From assembly GCA_026182355.1 (NCBI GenBank), contig JAPFBL010000049.1, forward strand, positions 1,798,001 through 1,862,000: 64,000 nt of DNA, written 5' to 3'. Origin of the DNA: Hermatobates lingyangjiaoensis. Its lineage: Eukaryota > Arthropoda > Insecta > Hemiptera > Hermatobatidae. Shown piece after piece: positions 12,655-21,116 of this stretch. Position 1 is the stretch's first letter, and every line of letters starts with the position of its first letter. Below the pieces are notes generated by a model that ran no database searches, had not been told where the DNA came from, and saw only the letters and a program-made list of their open reading frames with translations. The translations under genes were made by a program, and so were the position numbers.

Positions 12655-13440
12655 TCACTATAAGTAAAGTTTGGTGTTCGTAAAAAAATTCGAGTTTTGA
12701 GGTCTCCAAAGTCAGATGTTTTATCGATGATGTCTGTGGGTGGGTTGTTGTGTATCCAAAAGTTTGTGTAGACGCTATGGTCCAACATCTTTGAAGGATC
12801 AAATTAATATTTTACCAAAAAATTGGCCTCATAGTGTAGACATGTTGTATAGTTCGAGAGCAATTATGCATGATTTAACAGTTACTTTTTTTTGCCAAAA
12901 TGTGTTTTTTGACATTTTTTTTTCTTCTAAACAACAAATTCTAGAGTCATCAAATTTTGAAATTTTCTTCATAGCTACCAATGAAATAACTAAAAAAAAT
13001 CTTAAATTTTTAAAACAACTGAAAATATATTTTTTTTTGTAAAAATGTAAAAACTTTGACTTATGATTCATCCTGAAAAATTTGAGGACGAAACAAGCCA
13101 TACTGTTTGACAGAACAGAATGAAATTATATCTAGAAGTAGAGCATTACGTCGTAAATAAGATGAGATACGTTCTTTCAAAATTACATTTACGCTACTCG
13201 GTTCAGTAAAGAACAATGAAATTCTAACGGAAATTTTAAAAACATTGGAAATTTATAAGAAAAATTCGGTTATTTCAAATACAGCAAAAAAGGTATGAAA
13301 ACTGAATATTCATCCTTGACTAATGAATCATCTGCTTTAATGGTCGGATTAGTTTATATTGTTTATATAGACTTAGACATTTTTTAACTGAATCGACTGA
13401 AATAAACCGGGTGTCACTTGTAAAAAAATTAGCGACTGAA
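12655..13440 (+). repeat. Unclassified dispersed repeat, copy A
   Basis: This copy aligns by eye with 32700-33475 (minus) and 62062-62950 (plus). Shared landmarks in order are an ACTATAAGTAAAGT start, a TTTTGAGGTC block, a GATGATGTCTGTG block with a GT-rich run, ATTATGCATGAT, GTTTTT.GCCAAAA, a T-rich tract, and a distal GACTTAGA.ATTTTT block. No protein is conserved, because all frames are short and interrupted. It could be a non-autonomous DNA element or the tail of a retroelement. Confidence 0.7.
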
Positions 13441-13521
13441 AGTCTATATTTCTATTTGCTGTGTACCTATAATTGACATTGAAATGTTTGTGGCCCATTG
13501 TGGATTGTTTTCTTAATGACT

Positions 13522-13625
13522 ATATATATATTCAGGTAACTCACCACGAATGATTGAAGATAATCGCTCTGAGGCCTGTCGTTTTCACGTCGTCAGAGAG
13601 CAAGTGAATACAAGTCGTAGTCAGG
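13522..13625 (-). other. 3' flank of PLE endonuclease relict
   Basis: This stretch lies downstream (minus sense) of the relict at 13626-14157 and begins at a short TA run. It contains CTGACGACGTG on the minus strand, which matches the first hammerhead box. The GAAA in it would be a loop and not the second box, so it is not called as a ribozyme. Confidence 0.35.
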
Positions 13626-14157
13626 TTATGGATTTTGCTTTAAAATTGGATTAAGATTGGCATTATTGACAGTATTTTTCCCTATTACATTAGAAATAGT
13701 CTTGATTTGTTTAATCATTCCTTCAATTAGAAATTCATCTAATTTAACAAGGCCTGGACTAGTGTTGACTAAGCTCTTAGAAAAGATTTTTATGAGGGCA
13801 CTTTCAACAATGTTTCTTCTTCTTTCACATGACATAAATACCAACTCCTTTGCTTCTTCCCAGTTGATTTTTGTCTCTAATGTGTAGGAACAAGGCACTT
13901 TTACCATCATGTCTTCTAATAGAATACTGATGTTGCTTAATCCTTGTGTCAATTACTTTTCCTGTCTGTCCGATGGAAGCTAACTCGCAATTCTTGCAAG
14001 GAATTCTGTATAGACAACAGTTTTTCCCTATTTTCTTATAGTTATGGACAAGTCTATTTGACAAATTATCACCACTGCTAAATATAACTAAGATATTTAA
14101 CTTCTCCATAAAGTATGGGTGCCAATATTTATCCAATTTTAAAGCAAAATTCATACC
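13626..14157 (-). pseudogene. PLE GIY-YIG endonuclease domain, frameshifted
   Basis: Minus-strand reading gives CLYRIPCKNCELASIGQTGK, then VIDTRIKQHQYSIRRHDGKS and HIRDKNQ. A frameshift near 13870 follows, after which KINWEEAKELVFMSCERRRN and IVESALIK continue. This is the classic layout of a GIY-YIG nuclease attached to a PLE reverse transcriptase: a Cys-x-x-Cys pair, a YIGQTG-type motif (here SIGQTG, so the Tyr is Ser), a catalytic-type Arg, a His, and the downstream Arg/Glu helix. The frameshift and the lost Tyr indicate a dead copy. The upstream reverse transcriptase is absent; the sequence flips at 14157. Confidence 0.85.
13627..14157. repeat. 35-bp inverted repeats flanking the endonuclease relict
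   Basis: A segment centred on TTTTGCTTTAAAATTGGAT occurs at 13627-13660 on the plus strand and at 14123-14157 on the minus strand. The two copies bracket the GIY-YIG relict exactly, which suggests a foldback rearrangement, not simple truncation. Confidence 0.75.
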
Positions 14158-14164
14158 CTCCTCA

Positions 14165-14600
14165 TATCAAAAAATCTATCTTGCAGTCTCTTTCTATCCG
14201 TCTTTATCGCCTCTGTAATAATATCAAGGATCAGGAAAGAAATATTCAAAAACTCAAATGCAAATTCACTCAGAGCGGTATCCCCCTAATTTAATCAATA
14301 GCCGAATCATCCCTGCCAATGTCAACTTTTCCACCAATAACAGAAGAGCGCCCAATACTACTGTATCGCTCCTTATCAACTATTTCCCTGATGTCCATAA
14401 ATTAGAAAATTTGTAAAAGGACTTTACCCTATCCTTTCCTCTTCCTCCTCTACCGTTTCAGTTTTTAACCAGTCGCCCCGTTTTTCTTTTGGAAGAGCTC
14501 CCAATCTCGCAAATATTTTCTCCTACCGGACCGGCAAACATATTCGAATCCCCAGAGCTGCGGCGATCTACAACGTTGTGGACGTAGGAGATGTTTCACC
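14165..14600 (+). pseudogene. Retroelement RT C-terminal (thumb and connection) relict
   Basis: Plus-strand reading, with frame changes, gives SILQSLSIRLYRLCNNIKDQ, a KCKFTQSGIPPNLINSRI-type end, a SLLINYFPDVHKLENL segment and, in another frame, FSFGRAPNLANIF. The order (basic helix with a Cys, a 'sGiPpnLI' turn, then an 'R-A-P-N-L' box) resembles the region after the palm of PLE-like and related GIY-YIG-linked reverse transcriptases. Stops and frameshifts show it is dead. Its orientation is opposite to the endonuclease next to it. Confidence 0.45.
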
Positions 14601-14697
14601 TCCGTGAAATAACAATAATGACCCTGTCCTATTGTTGATTCTGAGTCTTCATTTTATTTTACAGTTTATTTTAAGTATATATATACATATACATATT

Positions 14698-14881
14698 AGG
14701 TAGGTTATGTTTTTGAGGGCTAGGTCTTATAAAAGAAAGTACTCCTTCCTAGGCCAACTTTTCGATGTATTTGTACATCATCTTCAGGGCTAAAATTGGA
14801 GCAAGACTATAATACTTTTGGCCTAGGAAGGAGTACTTTCTTTTATAAGACCTAGCCCCCAAAAACAAAACCTACCTAATA
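14698..14881. repeat. Foldback element with 60-bp arms
   Basis: The arms 14698-14757 and 14820-14881 are reverse complements with few mismatches; the shared block includes CCTAGGAAGGAGTACTTTCT. The loop of about 62 bp carries a well-formed hammerhead-like motif on the minus strand. Confidence 0.85.
14757..14787 (-). ncRNA. Hammerhead-like motif with 6-bp stem II
   Basis: The minus strand reads CTGAAGA, one T, GATGTA, a CAAA loop, TACATC, then GAAAAG. This is the cleanest stem II in the window: six Watson-Crick pairs and a four-base loop, framed by both conserved boxes. A TATA-like TATTATA lies about 20-28 nt upstream on the minus strand. Confidence 0.55.
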
Positions 14882-15128
14882 CAATTGAATAGAAGAGGTC
14901 AAGAACAATTTTTGAGAATATATATATATATATATATATATTAGTGTACTTTGGCAGCAGTCCTTCGGATATACATGTTTTGTTAAACACGACCGAGTAG
15001 TTCCTGTCTATAAGTTTCTTCTGGAGAACTTCGATTTGCCGAAAAACAGTTTTTTCGTTGTTAGAACAACGGTTGAGGAGGTCTGCAATTGTAGTCAACG
15101 CGTTTCGATCACTTTCCGTGGTCATCAT
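14823..15128 (-). pseudogene. PLE protein N-terminal fragment
   Basis: The ATG at 15128 opens a frame encoding MMTTESDRNALTTIADLLNR, a helical region (VFRQIEVLQKKLIDRNYSVV) and FNKTCISEGLLPKYTNIY. That last block is the PLE N-terminal hallmark. The frame then runs into a TA run (about 14922-14940) and unrelated sequence, so the reverse transcriptase is missing. The start codon lies within a hammerhead-like motif and 30-45 bp downstream of a TATA-like box. Confidence 0.75.
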
Positions 15129-15132
15129 CAGG
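15099..15132 (-). ncRNA. Hammerhead-like motif with canonical first box
   Basis: The minus strand reads CTGATGA (exact hammerhead box), one T, GACCAC, a GGAAA loop, GTGATC (one C.A mismatch), then GAAACGCG. The start codons of the PLE N-terminal frame (ATGATG) lie in the CTGATGATG portion. The mirror copy at 15465-15496 (plus) has the first box changed to CGTGATGA. Confidence 0.5.
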
Positions 15133-15166
15133 ACATCAATAGTGGTGGGGTGGGTGGGATGAGGGT

Positions 15167-15205
15167 CTTATACGTTGTAGAGGGTGCAATAGTCGAGCCA
15201 ATGGG
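15167..15205 (-). promoter_or_regulatory. Candidate CCAAT plus TATA promoter of PLE 5' end
   Basis: The minus strand carries CCATTGG (inverted CCAAT, about 15198-15204) and CGTATAAG (about 15167-15174). The hammerhead-like motif begins about 35 bp further downstream. The same box order occurs in the 637-bp array units. Confidence 0.45.
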
Positions 15206-15464
15206 ATGATAGTATTGAATATTATAGTTTTATTGGCCCTGGTTCTGGTCTAGAGTAGGTGATTGGTCCCCGAGTAGGCGGAGGGTCCTCGTAGTACCGG
15301 TTTGTTGTCTGTTTATTGCTGCGTTATTCTTCATTATCGCTATCGCTTCGTGGATTTGTAATCTATTGAAGTCATAATGAGACAAATGAATGACTTCAAT
15401 AGATTACAAATCCACGAAGCGATTGCGATAATGAAGAATAACGCAGCAATAAACAGACAACAAA

Positions 15465-15496
15465 CCGTGATGACCACGGAAAGTGATCGAAACGCG
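15465..15496 (+). ncRNA. Hammerhead-like motif, mirror copy with damaged first box
   Basis: The sequence is the reverse complement of 15099-15132, except that the first box begins CCGTGATGA where the intact copy has TCCTGATGA. Stem II and GAAAC are retained. Confidence 0.4.
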
Positions 15497-15700
15497 TTGA
15501 CTACAATTGCAGACCTCCTCAACCGTTGTTCTAACAACGAAAAAACTGTTTTTCGGCAAATCGAAGTTCTCGAGAAGAAACTTATAGACAGGAACTACTC
15601 GGTCGTGTTTAACAAAACATGTATATATATATATATTTTTCTATGGGTTGTCCGGGGAAAGGAATATGATTCGATGCGATGTTGACCAATGGGAGTAGAG

Positions 15701-16219
15701 TTACAGGTCCAAGCGTAAGGTCCCAGTTGCCCGCTGCTCAGCAAAAAGCCTTTGCGTTCTGCCAATAGGTATAGAGGTTGCACAGTCCCTCTGTGTTAAA
15801 TGATGTTTGGCAGAAAACATTAGCCTCACTTTACAGTGAACTCCTGTTCCCTTTCTATTTTTGATTTTTGTGGTGGTTGGGTGTTGTTGTTGTTTACTAT
15901 TTTCTGTTACGGATATTGCTGGATATTTAAATGATACTCTCGGTTGTTTACTGCGAAAAGCCGCCTTCATCTTCATGCCAACAGGGGTAGAGGTTGCACA
16001 GTCCCTCTTGATTATTAAGAGATGTTGACACTGGAATCCAACTTCTTCTCGTAGAAACATCTTCAAGTTGTAGGTTTTGTATATTGTTCTCTTCGGTTTC
16101 TTATGTTCATGTTTTTTCTTCAGTTGAATGTTATTGCTGCTATTGATGGGTGGCTGGTAGGTGATGAAAAGTTCTGCACTGTTGACCTGGTGGTGGTATT
16201 TGCGACATGTTTCAACCAT
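15701..16219 (-). CDS. 172-aa basic ORF of 637-bp unit (minus copy 1)
   Basis: The frame is ATG-initiated, and the ATG lies in stem II of the unit's hammerhead-like motif. The upstream extension to a GTG is not counted. The sequence matches the reference copy at 21117-21635. It is the terminal copy on the left side of the array. Whether it is translated is unknown. Confidence 0.3.
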   Translation of the reverse strand: MVETCRKYHHQVNSAELFITYQPPINSSNNIQLKKKHEHKKPKRTIYKTYNLKMFLREEVGFQCQHLLIIKRDCATSTPVGMKMKAAFRSKQPRVSFKYPAISVTENSKQQQHPTTTKIKNRKGTGVHCKVRLMFSAKHHLTQRDCATSIPIGRTQRLFAEQRATGTLRLDL

Positions 16220-16237
16220 TCTCTGGTTATCTTCAGG
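16202..16237 (-). ncRNA. Hammerhead-like motif of array unit, minus copy 1
   Basis: The motif is identical to the reference motif at 20462-20497. Sister minus copies lie at 16839-16874 and 17732-17767. The copy at 18369-18403 has lost two bases in and after the first box, and the one near 18999 is destroyed. Confidence 0.55.
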
Positions 16238-16337
16238 CAAGGAAATGGCCCAGACGTTGGTCCTTATATACAGTTTTCTATGGGTTGTCCGGGGAAAGGA
16301 ATATGATTCGATGCGATGTTGACCAATGGGAGTAGAG

Positions 16338-16856
16338 TTACAGGTCCAAGCGTAAGGTCCCAGTTGCCCGCTGCTCAGCAAAAAGCCTTTGCGTTCTGCC
16401 AATAGGTATAGAGGTTGCACAGTCCCTCTGTGTTAAATGATGTTTGGCAGAAAACATTAGCCTCACTTTACAGTGAACTCCTGTTCCCTTTCTATTTTTG
16501 ATTTTTGTGGTGGTTGGGTGTTGTTGTTGTTTACTATTTTCTGTTACGGATATTGCTGGATATTTAAATGATACTCTCGGTTGTTTACTGCGAAAAGCCG
16601 CCTTCATCTTCATGCCAACAGGGGTAGAGGTTGCACAGTCCCTCTTGATTATTAAGAGATGTTGACACTGGAATCCAACTTCTTCTCGTAGAAACATCTT
16701 CAAGTTGTAGGTTTTGTATATTGTTCTCTTCGGTTTCTTATGTTCATGTTTTTTCTTCAGTTGAATGTTATTGCTGCTATTGATGGGTGGCTGGTAGGTG
16801 ATGAAAAGTTCTGCACTGTTGACCTGGTGGTGGTATTTGCGACATGTTTCAACCAT
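16338..16856 (-). CDS. 172-aa basic ORF of 637-bp unit (minus copy 2)
   Basis: Exact repeat of the copy at 15701-16219, 637 bp further on, with the same predicted protein. Confidence 0.3.
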   Translation of the reverse strand: MVETCRKYHHQVNSAELFITYQPPINSSNNIQLKKKHEHKKPKRTIYKTYNLKMFLREEVGFQCQHLLIIKRDCATSTPVGMKMKAAFRSKQPRVSFKYPAISVTENSKQQQHPTTTKIKNRKGTGVHCKVRLMFSAKHHLTQRDCATSIPIGRTQRLFAEQRATGTLRLDL

Positions 16857-17238
16857 TCTCTGGTTATCTTCAGGCAAGGAAATGGCCCAGACGTTGGTCC
16901 TTATATACAGTTTTCTATGGGTTGTCCGGGGAAAGGAATATGATTCGATGCGATGTTGACCAATGGGAGTAGAGTTACAGGTCCAAGCGTAAGGTCCCAG
17001 TTGCCCGCTGCTCAGCAAAAAGCCTTTGCGTTCTGCCAATAGGTATAGAGGTTGCACAGTCCCTCTGTGTTAAATGATGTTTGGCAGAAAACATTAGCCT
17101 CACTTTACAGTGAACTCCTGTTCCCTTTCTATTTTTGATTTTTGTGGTGGTTGGGTGTTGTTGTTGTTTACTATTTTCTGTTACGGATATGCTGGATATT
17201 TAAATGATACTCTCGGTTGTTTACTGCGAAAAGCCGCC

Positions 17239-17504
17239 TGCAAGCCTCCAAAACTTTCAGGTCCTAATTGAAATCTTACTCCTTTTTTTTTGGTGTTTTT
17301 TTTGTGTAAGTTTAAACCTTCAGGGTCCTTTAGGACATTAATATTGTTTTGTTTTTTTTTTTTATTTTGGGGGAAATTCGGGTTTACTGTTGAGAAGCTG
17401 CTATTTGGTCGGAAGATTCAGGTGCAAGCCTCAAACTTTCAGGTCCTAATGAATCTTACTTCCTTTTTTTTTTGGTGGTTTTTTTTGTGTTAAGTTTAAA
17501 CCTT
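17239..17504. repeat. 266-bp T-rich insertion in the array with internal duplication
   Basis: This insertion interrupts one unit after GAAAAGCCGCC and replaces about nine bases. Its first 82 bp (from GCAAGCCTC..AAACTTTCAGG) recur at about 17421-17504, the end of the insert, with small indels. Between them is a T-rich stretch with homopolymers. It shifts unit spacing from 637 to 893 bp. The homopolymer indels between the two internal copies could be real or a consensus error. Confidence 0.75.
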
Positions 17505-17867
17505 ATGCCAACAGGGGTAGAGGTTGCACAGTCCCTCTTGATTATTAAGAGATGTTGACACTGGAATCCAACTTCTTCTCGTAGAAACATCTTCAAGTTG
17601 TAGGTTTTGTATATTGTTCTCTTCGGTTTCTTATGTTCATGTTTTTTCTTCAGTTGAATGTTATTGCTGCTATTGATGGGTGGCTGGTAGGTGATGAAAA
17701 GTTCTGCACTGTTGACCTGGTGGTGGTATTTGCGACATGTTTCAACCATTCTCTGGTTATCTTCAGGCAAGGAAATGGCCCAGACGTTGGTCCTTATATA
17801 CAGTTTTCTATGGGTTGTCCGGGGAAAGGAATATGATTCGATGCGATGTTGACCAATGGGAGTAGAG

Positions 17868-18386
17868 TTACAGGTCCAAGCGTAAGGTCCCAGTTGCCCG
17901 CTGCTCAGCAAAAAGCCTTTGCGTTCTGCCAATAGGTATAGAGGTTGCACAGTCCCTCTGTGTTAAATGATGTTTGGCAGAAAACATTAGCCTCACTTTA
18001 CAGTGAACTCCTGTTCCCTTTCTATTTTTGATTTTTGTGGTGGTTGGGTGTTGTTGTTGTTTACTATTTTCTGTTACGGATATTGCTGGATATTTAAATG
18101 ATACTCTCGGTTGTTTACTGCGAAAAGCCGCCTTCATCTTCATGCCAACAGGGGTAGAGGTTGCACAGTCCCTCTTGATTATTAAGAGATGTTGACACTG
18201 GAATCCAACTTCTTCTCGTAGAAACATCTTCAAGTTGTAGGTTTTGTATATTGTTCTCTTCGGTTTCTTATGTTCATGTTTTTTCTTCAGTTGAATGTTA
18301 TTGCTGCTATTGATGGGTGGCTGGTAGGTGATGAAAAGTTCTGCACTGTTGACCTGGTGGTGGTATTTGCGACATGTTTCAACCAT
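17868..18386 (-). CDS. 172-aa basic ORF of 637-bp unit (minus copy 4)
   Basis: Full frame with the same protein as the other intact copies. Its neighbour to the left (17456-17950) is cut by the 266-bp insertion. The hammerhead-like motif of this unit is damaged just upstream of the start codon (GTTACTTCAGC replaces GTTATCTTCAGGC on the plus strand). Confidence 0.3.
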   Translation of the reverse strand: MVETCRKYHHQVNSAELFITYQPPINSSNNIQLKKKHEHKKPKRTIYKTYNLKMFLREEVGFQCQHLLIIKRDCATSTPVGMKMKAAFRSKQPRVSFKYPAISVTENSKQQQHPTTTKIKNRKGTGVHCKVRLMFSAKHHLTQRDCATSIPIGRTQRLFAEQRATGTLRLDL

Positions 18387-18501
18387 TCTCTGGTTACTTC
18401 AGCAAGGAAATGGCCCAGACGTGGTCCTTATATACAGTTTTCTATGGGTTGTCCGGGGAAAGGAATATGATTCGATGCGATGTTGACCAATGGGAGTAGA
18501 G

Positions 18502-18867
18502 TTACAGGTCCAAGCGTAAGGTCCCAGTTGCCCGCTGCTCAGCAAAAAGCCTTTGCGTTCTGCCAATAGGTATAGAGGTTGCACAGTCCCTCTGTGTTAA
18601 ATGATGTTTGGCAGAAAACATTAGCCTCACTTTACAGTGAACTCCTGTTCCCTTTCTATTTTTGATTTTTGTGGTGGTTGGGTGTTGTTGTTGTTTACTA
18701 TTTTCTGTTACGGATATTGCTGGATATTTAAATGATACTCTCGGTTGTTTACTGCGAAAAGCCGCCTTCATCTTCATGCCAACAGGGGTAGAGGTTGCAC
18801 AGTCCCTCTTGATTATTAAGAGATGTTGACACTGGAATCCAACTTCTTCTCGTAGAAACATCTTCAA
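18502..18867 (-). pseudogene. Truncated 637-bp unit ORF (minus copy 5)
   Basis: Only the C-terminal 118 or so residues (from KMFLREEVGFQCQ onward) remain in frame. A single-base loss near 18900 breaks the N-terminal part. Confidence 0.5.
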
Positions 18868-18989
18868 GTTGTAGGTTTTGTATATTGTTCTCTTCGGTTT
18901 TTATGTTCATGTTTTTTCTTCAGTTGAATGTTATTGCTGCTATTGATGGGTGGCTGGTAGGTGATGAAAAGTTCTGCACGTTGACCTGG

Positions 18990-19340
18990 TGGTGGTTTTG
19001 CGACATGTTTCAACCATACTGTTATCAGCAAAAAGCCCAACTGCCTAAAATTTTCAATGAAGGGAAAGGATTATGAAATGAGGCAATGTTTTTGCCAAGA
19101 TATTAACAGCCAAGGGCGTAAGCCCATTCCTGCAGAAAAAGCTTTTTGCGTCGCGGCAATGGCTTAGTGGCTTACCATCCCTTGGTTAAATGATGATCTT
19201 TCCGGACAGAAAACATTAGCCCATTACGTACTCCTTTCCTTTCTATTTTTGATTTGTGGTGTGGTGTTGTGTTTTTACTATTCGTTACGGATATTCTGGA
19301 ATTAAATGAACTCCGGTGTTTATCAAAACCCTTCATCTTC
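18990..19340. other. Degraded array segment with many small indels
   Basis: Landmarks of a 637-bp unit are recognisable in order (TTGCGACATG, GCAAAAAGC, AAGGGCGTAAG, TTAAATGATG, AGAAAACATTAGCC, CATCTTCATGCC). They are riddled with short deletions and substitutions, while units on both sides are nearly perfect. This contrast suggests low-accuracy consensus at a hard-to-resolve array centre, or an older diverged unit. Confidence 0.65.
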
Positions 19341-19555
19341 ATGCCAACAGGGGTAGAGGTTGCACAGTCCCTCTTGATTATTAAGAGATGTTGACACTGG
19401 AATCCAACTTCTTCTCGTAGAAACATCTTCAAGTTGTAGGTTTTGTATATTGTTCTCTTCGGTTTCTTATGTTCATGTTTTTTCTTCAGTTGAATGTTAT
19501 TGCTGCTATTGATGGGTGGCTGGTAGGTGATGAAAAGTTCTGCACTGTTGACCTG

Positions 19556-20160
19556 GTGGTCAACACCCAACCACCACAAAAATCAAAAATAGAAAGGGAA
19601 CAGGAGTTCACTGTAAAGTGAGGCTAATGTTTTCTGCCAAACATCATTTAACACAGAGGGACTGTGCAACCTCTATACCTATTGGCAGAACGCAAAGGCT
19701 TTTTGCTGAGCAGCGGGCAACTGGGACCTTACGCTTGGACCTGTAATCTACTCCCATTGGCAACATCGCATCGAATCATATTCCTTTCCCCGGACAACCC
19801 ATAGAAAACTGTATATAAGGACCAACGTCTGGGCCATTTCCTTGCCTGAAGATAACCAGAGAATGGTTGAAACATGTCGCAAATACCACCACCAGGTCAA
19901 CAGTGCAGAACTTTTCATCACCTACCAGCCACCCATCAATAGCAGCAATAACATTCAACTGATAAAGAAAATGAACATGGAAACCAAACATTCTTCAAAA
20001 CACTCAATTGTAGGTTTTGATATTGTTCTCTTCGTTCTTATGTTCATGTTTTTTCTTCAGTTGAATGTTATTGCTGCTATTGATGGGTGGCTGGTAGGTG
20101 ATGAAAAGTTCTGCACTGTTGACCTGGTGGTGGTATTTGCGACATGTTTCAACAAGTAAA
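19556..20160. repeat. Orientation-switch zone of the 637-bp array
   Basis: Minus-oriented sequence stops at about 19562 (..ACCTGGTGGT). Plus-oriented sequence then begins in a different unit phase (CAACACCCAACC) and runs to about 19985. A short minus-oriented segment (about 20005-20155) follows, and plus orientation resumes with AGTAAACAACAAC. The plus segment retains a complete TATA and hammerhead-like motif at 19845-19880. The switch points lie in CCACCACC-type and CAACAAC-type simple sequence. Confidence 0.8.
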
Positions 20161-20369
20161 CATAGTAAACAACAACAACACCCAACCACCACAAAAATCA
20201 AAAATAGAAAGGGAACAGGAGTTCACTGTAAAGTGAGGCTAATGTTTTCTGCCAAACATCATTTAACACAGAGGGACTGTGCAACCTCTATACCTATTGG
20301 CAGAACGCAAAGGCTTTTTGCTGAGCAGCGGGCAACTGGGACCTTACGCTTGGACCTGTAACTCTACTC

Positions 20370-20437
20370 CCATTGGTCAACATCGCATCGAATCATATTC
20401 CTTTCCCCGGACAACCCATAGAAAACTGTATATAAGG
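20370..20437 (+). promoter_or_regulatory. CCAAT plus TATA promoter of array unit (reference copy)
   Basis: CCATTGG (inverted CCAAT) occupies 20370-20376 and TATATAAGG 20429-20437. RNA polymerase II would start about 30 bp after the TATA box, near 20460, at the edge of the hammerhead-like motif. The same pair recurs every 637 bp (TATA at 21066 and 21703, for example) and in inverted orientation in the left half of the array. Function is inferred from layout only. Confidence 0.5.
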
Positions 20438-20461
20438 ACCAACGTCTGGGCCATTTCCTTG

Positions 20462-20497
20462 CCTGAAGATAACCAGAGAATGGTTGAAACATGTCGC
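20462..20497 (+). ncRNA. Hammerhead-like motif of array unit (reference copy)
   Basis: The motif reads CTGAAGA, one T, AACCA, a GAGAA loop, TGGTT (five Watson-Crick pairs), then GAAACATGTCGC. Both conserved boxes are intact, and GTC, the usual hammerhead cleavage triplet, follows closely. That implies a very short stem III of the kind reported for PLE ribozymes, which tend to act as dimers. Further plus copies lie at 19845-19880, 21099-21134 and 21736-21771. Confidence 0.6.
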
Positions 20498-20998
20498 AAA
20501 TACCACCACCAGGTCAACAGTGCAGAACTTTTCATCACCTACCAGCCACCCATCAATAGCAGCAATAACATTCAACTGAAGAAAAAACATGAACATAAGA
20601 AACCGAAGAGAACAATATACAAAACCTACAACTTGAAGATGTTTCTACGAGAAGAAGTTGGAAGCCAGTGTCAACATCTCTTAATAATCAAGAGGGACTG
20701 TGCAACCTCTACCCCTGTTGGCATGAAGATGAAGGCGGCTTTTCGCAGTAAACAACCGAGAGTATCATTTAAATATCCAGCAATATCCGTAACAGAAAAT
20801 AGTAAACAACAACAACACCCAACCACCACAAAAATCAAAAATAGAAAGGGAACAGGAGTTCACTGTAAAGTGAGGCTAATGTTTTCTGCCAAACATCATT
20901 TAACACAGAGGGACTGTGCAACCTCTATACCTATTGGCAGAACGCAAAGGCTTTTTGCTGAGCAGCGGGCAACTGGGACCTTACGCTTGGACCTGTAA
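20480..20998 (+). CDS. 172-aa basic ORF of 637-bp unit (plus copy 1)
   Basis: The protein starts MVETCRKYHH and is rich in Lys/Arg, with few acidic residues. It has a KKKHEHKKPKR patch, a glutamine/histidine stretch and two in-frame copies of RDCATS(T/I)P(V/I)G that are 72 codons apart. I see no known domain, signal peptide or membrane segment. The ATG lies 18 bases into the ribozyme-like motif. This copy has GSQCQ where the others have GFQCQ (two base changes). It could be a real small protein of a retrozyme-like unit, or an accidental frame; the exact conservation across copies is uninformative because the DNA itself is near-identical. Confidence 0.35.
   Translation: MVETCRKYHHQVNSAELFITYQPPINSSNNIQLKKKHEHKKPKRTIYKTYNLKMFLREEVGSQCQHLLIIKRDCATSTPVGMKMKAAFRSKQPRVSFKYPAISVTENSKQQQHPTTTKIKNRKGTGVHCKVRLMFSAKHHLTQRDCATSIPIGRTQRLFAEQRATGTLRLDL
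20691..20939 (+). repeat. Internal duplication inside each 637-bp unit
   Basis: A 33-bp block beginning AGAGGGACTGTGCAACCTCT occurs at 20691-20723 and 20907-20939, 216 bp apart, with three differences. Because 216 is a multiple of three, both are read in the same frame of the unit ORF. Every complete unit has the pair. Confidence 0.85.
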
Positions 20999-21116
20999 CT
21001 CTACTCCCATTGGTCAACATCGCATCGAATCATATTCCTTTCCCCGGACAACCCATAGAAAACTGTATATAAGGACCAACGTCTGGGCCATTTCCTTGCC
21101 TGAAGATAACCAGAGA

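Larger units (their letters stand above)
14974..15635. mobile_element. Nested double palindrome of PLE 5' terminal sequence
   Basis: The outer arms 14974-15138 and 15467-15630 are reverse complements. Inside them, 15300-15375 and 15393-15467 form a second palindrome with a 17-nt loop. The inner plus strand reads DFNRLQIHEAIAIMKNNAAI, resembling the extreme C-terminus of a PLE protein. It is followed directly by the N-terminal frame of the next copy, as expected of head-to-tail or inverted partial PLE copies. TA runs lie near the outer ends (14922-14940 and 15618-15636). Confidence 0.75.

Noticed and set aside
13568..13606. CTGACGACGTG..ACG motif on the minus strand
   Set aside because: The GAAA here would be the loop of a 3-bp hairpin, not the box following stem II.
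15701..17057. 239-residue proteins starting MQPLYLL in the array
   Set aside because: The initiator is GTG, not ATG, and the first 27 or so residues re-read the previous unit in another frame. Only the 172-codon ATG form was kept, at low confidence.
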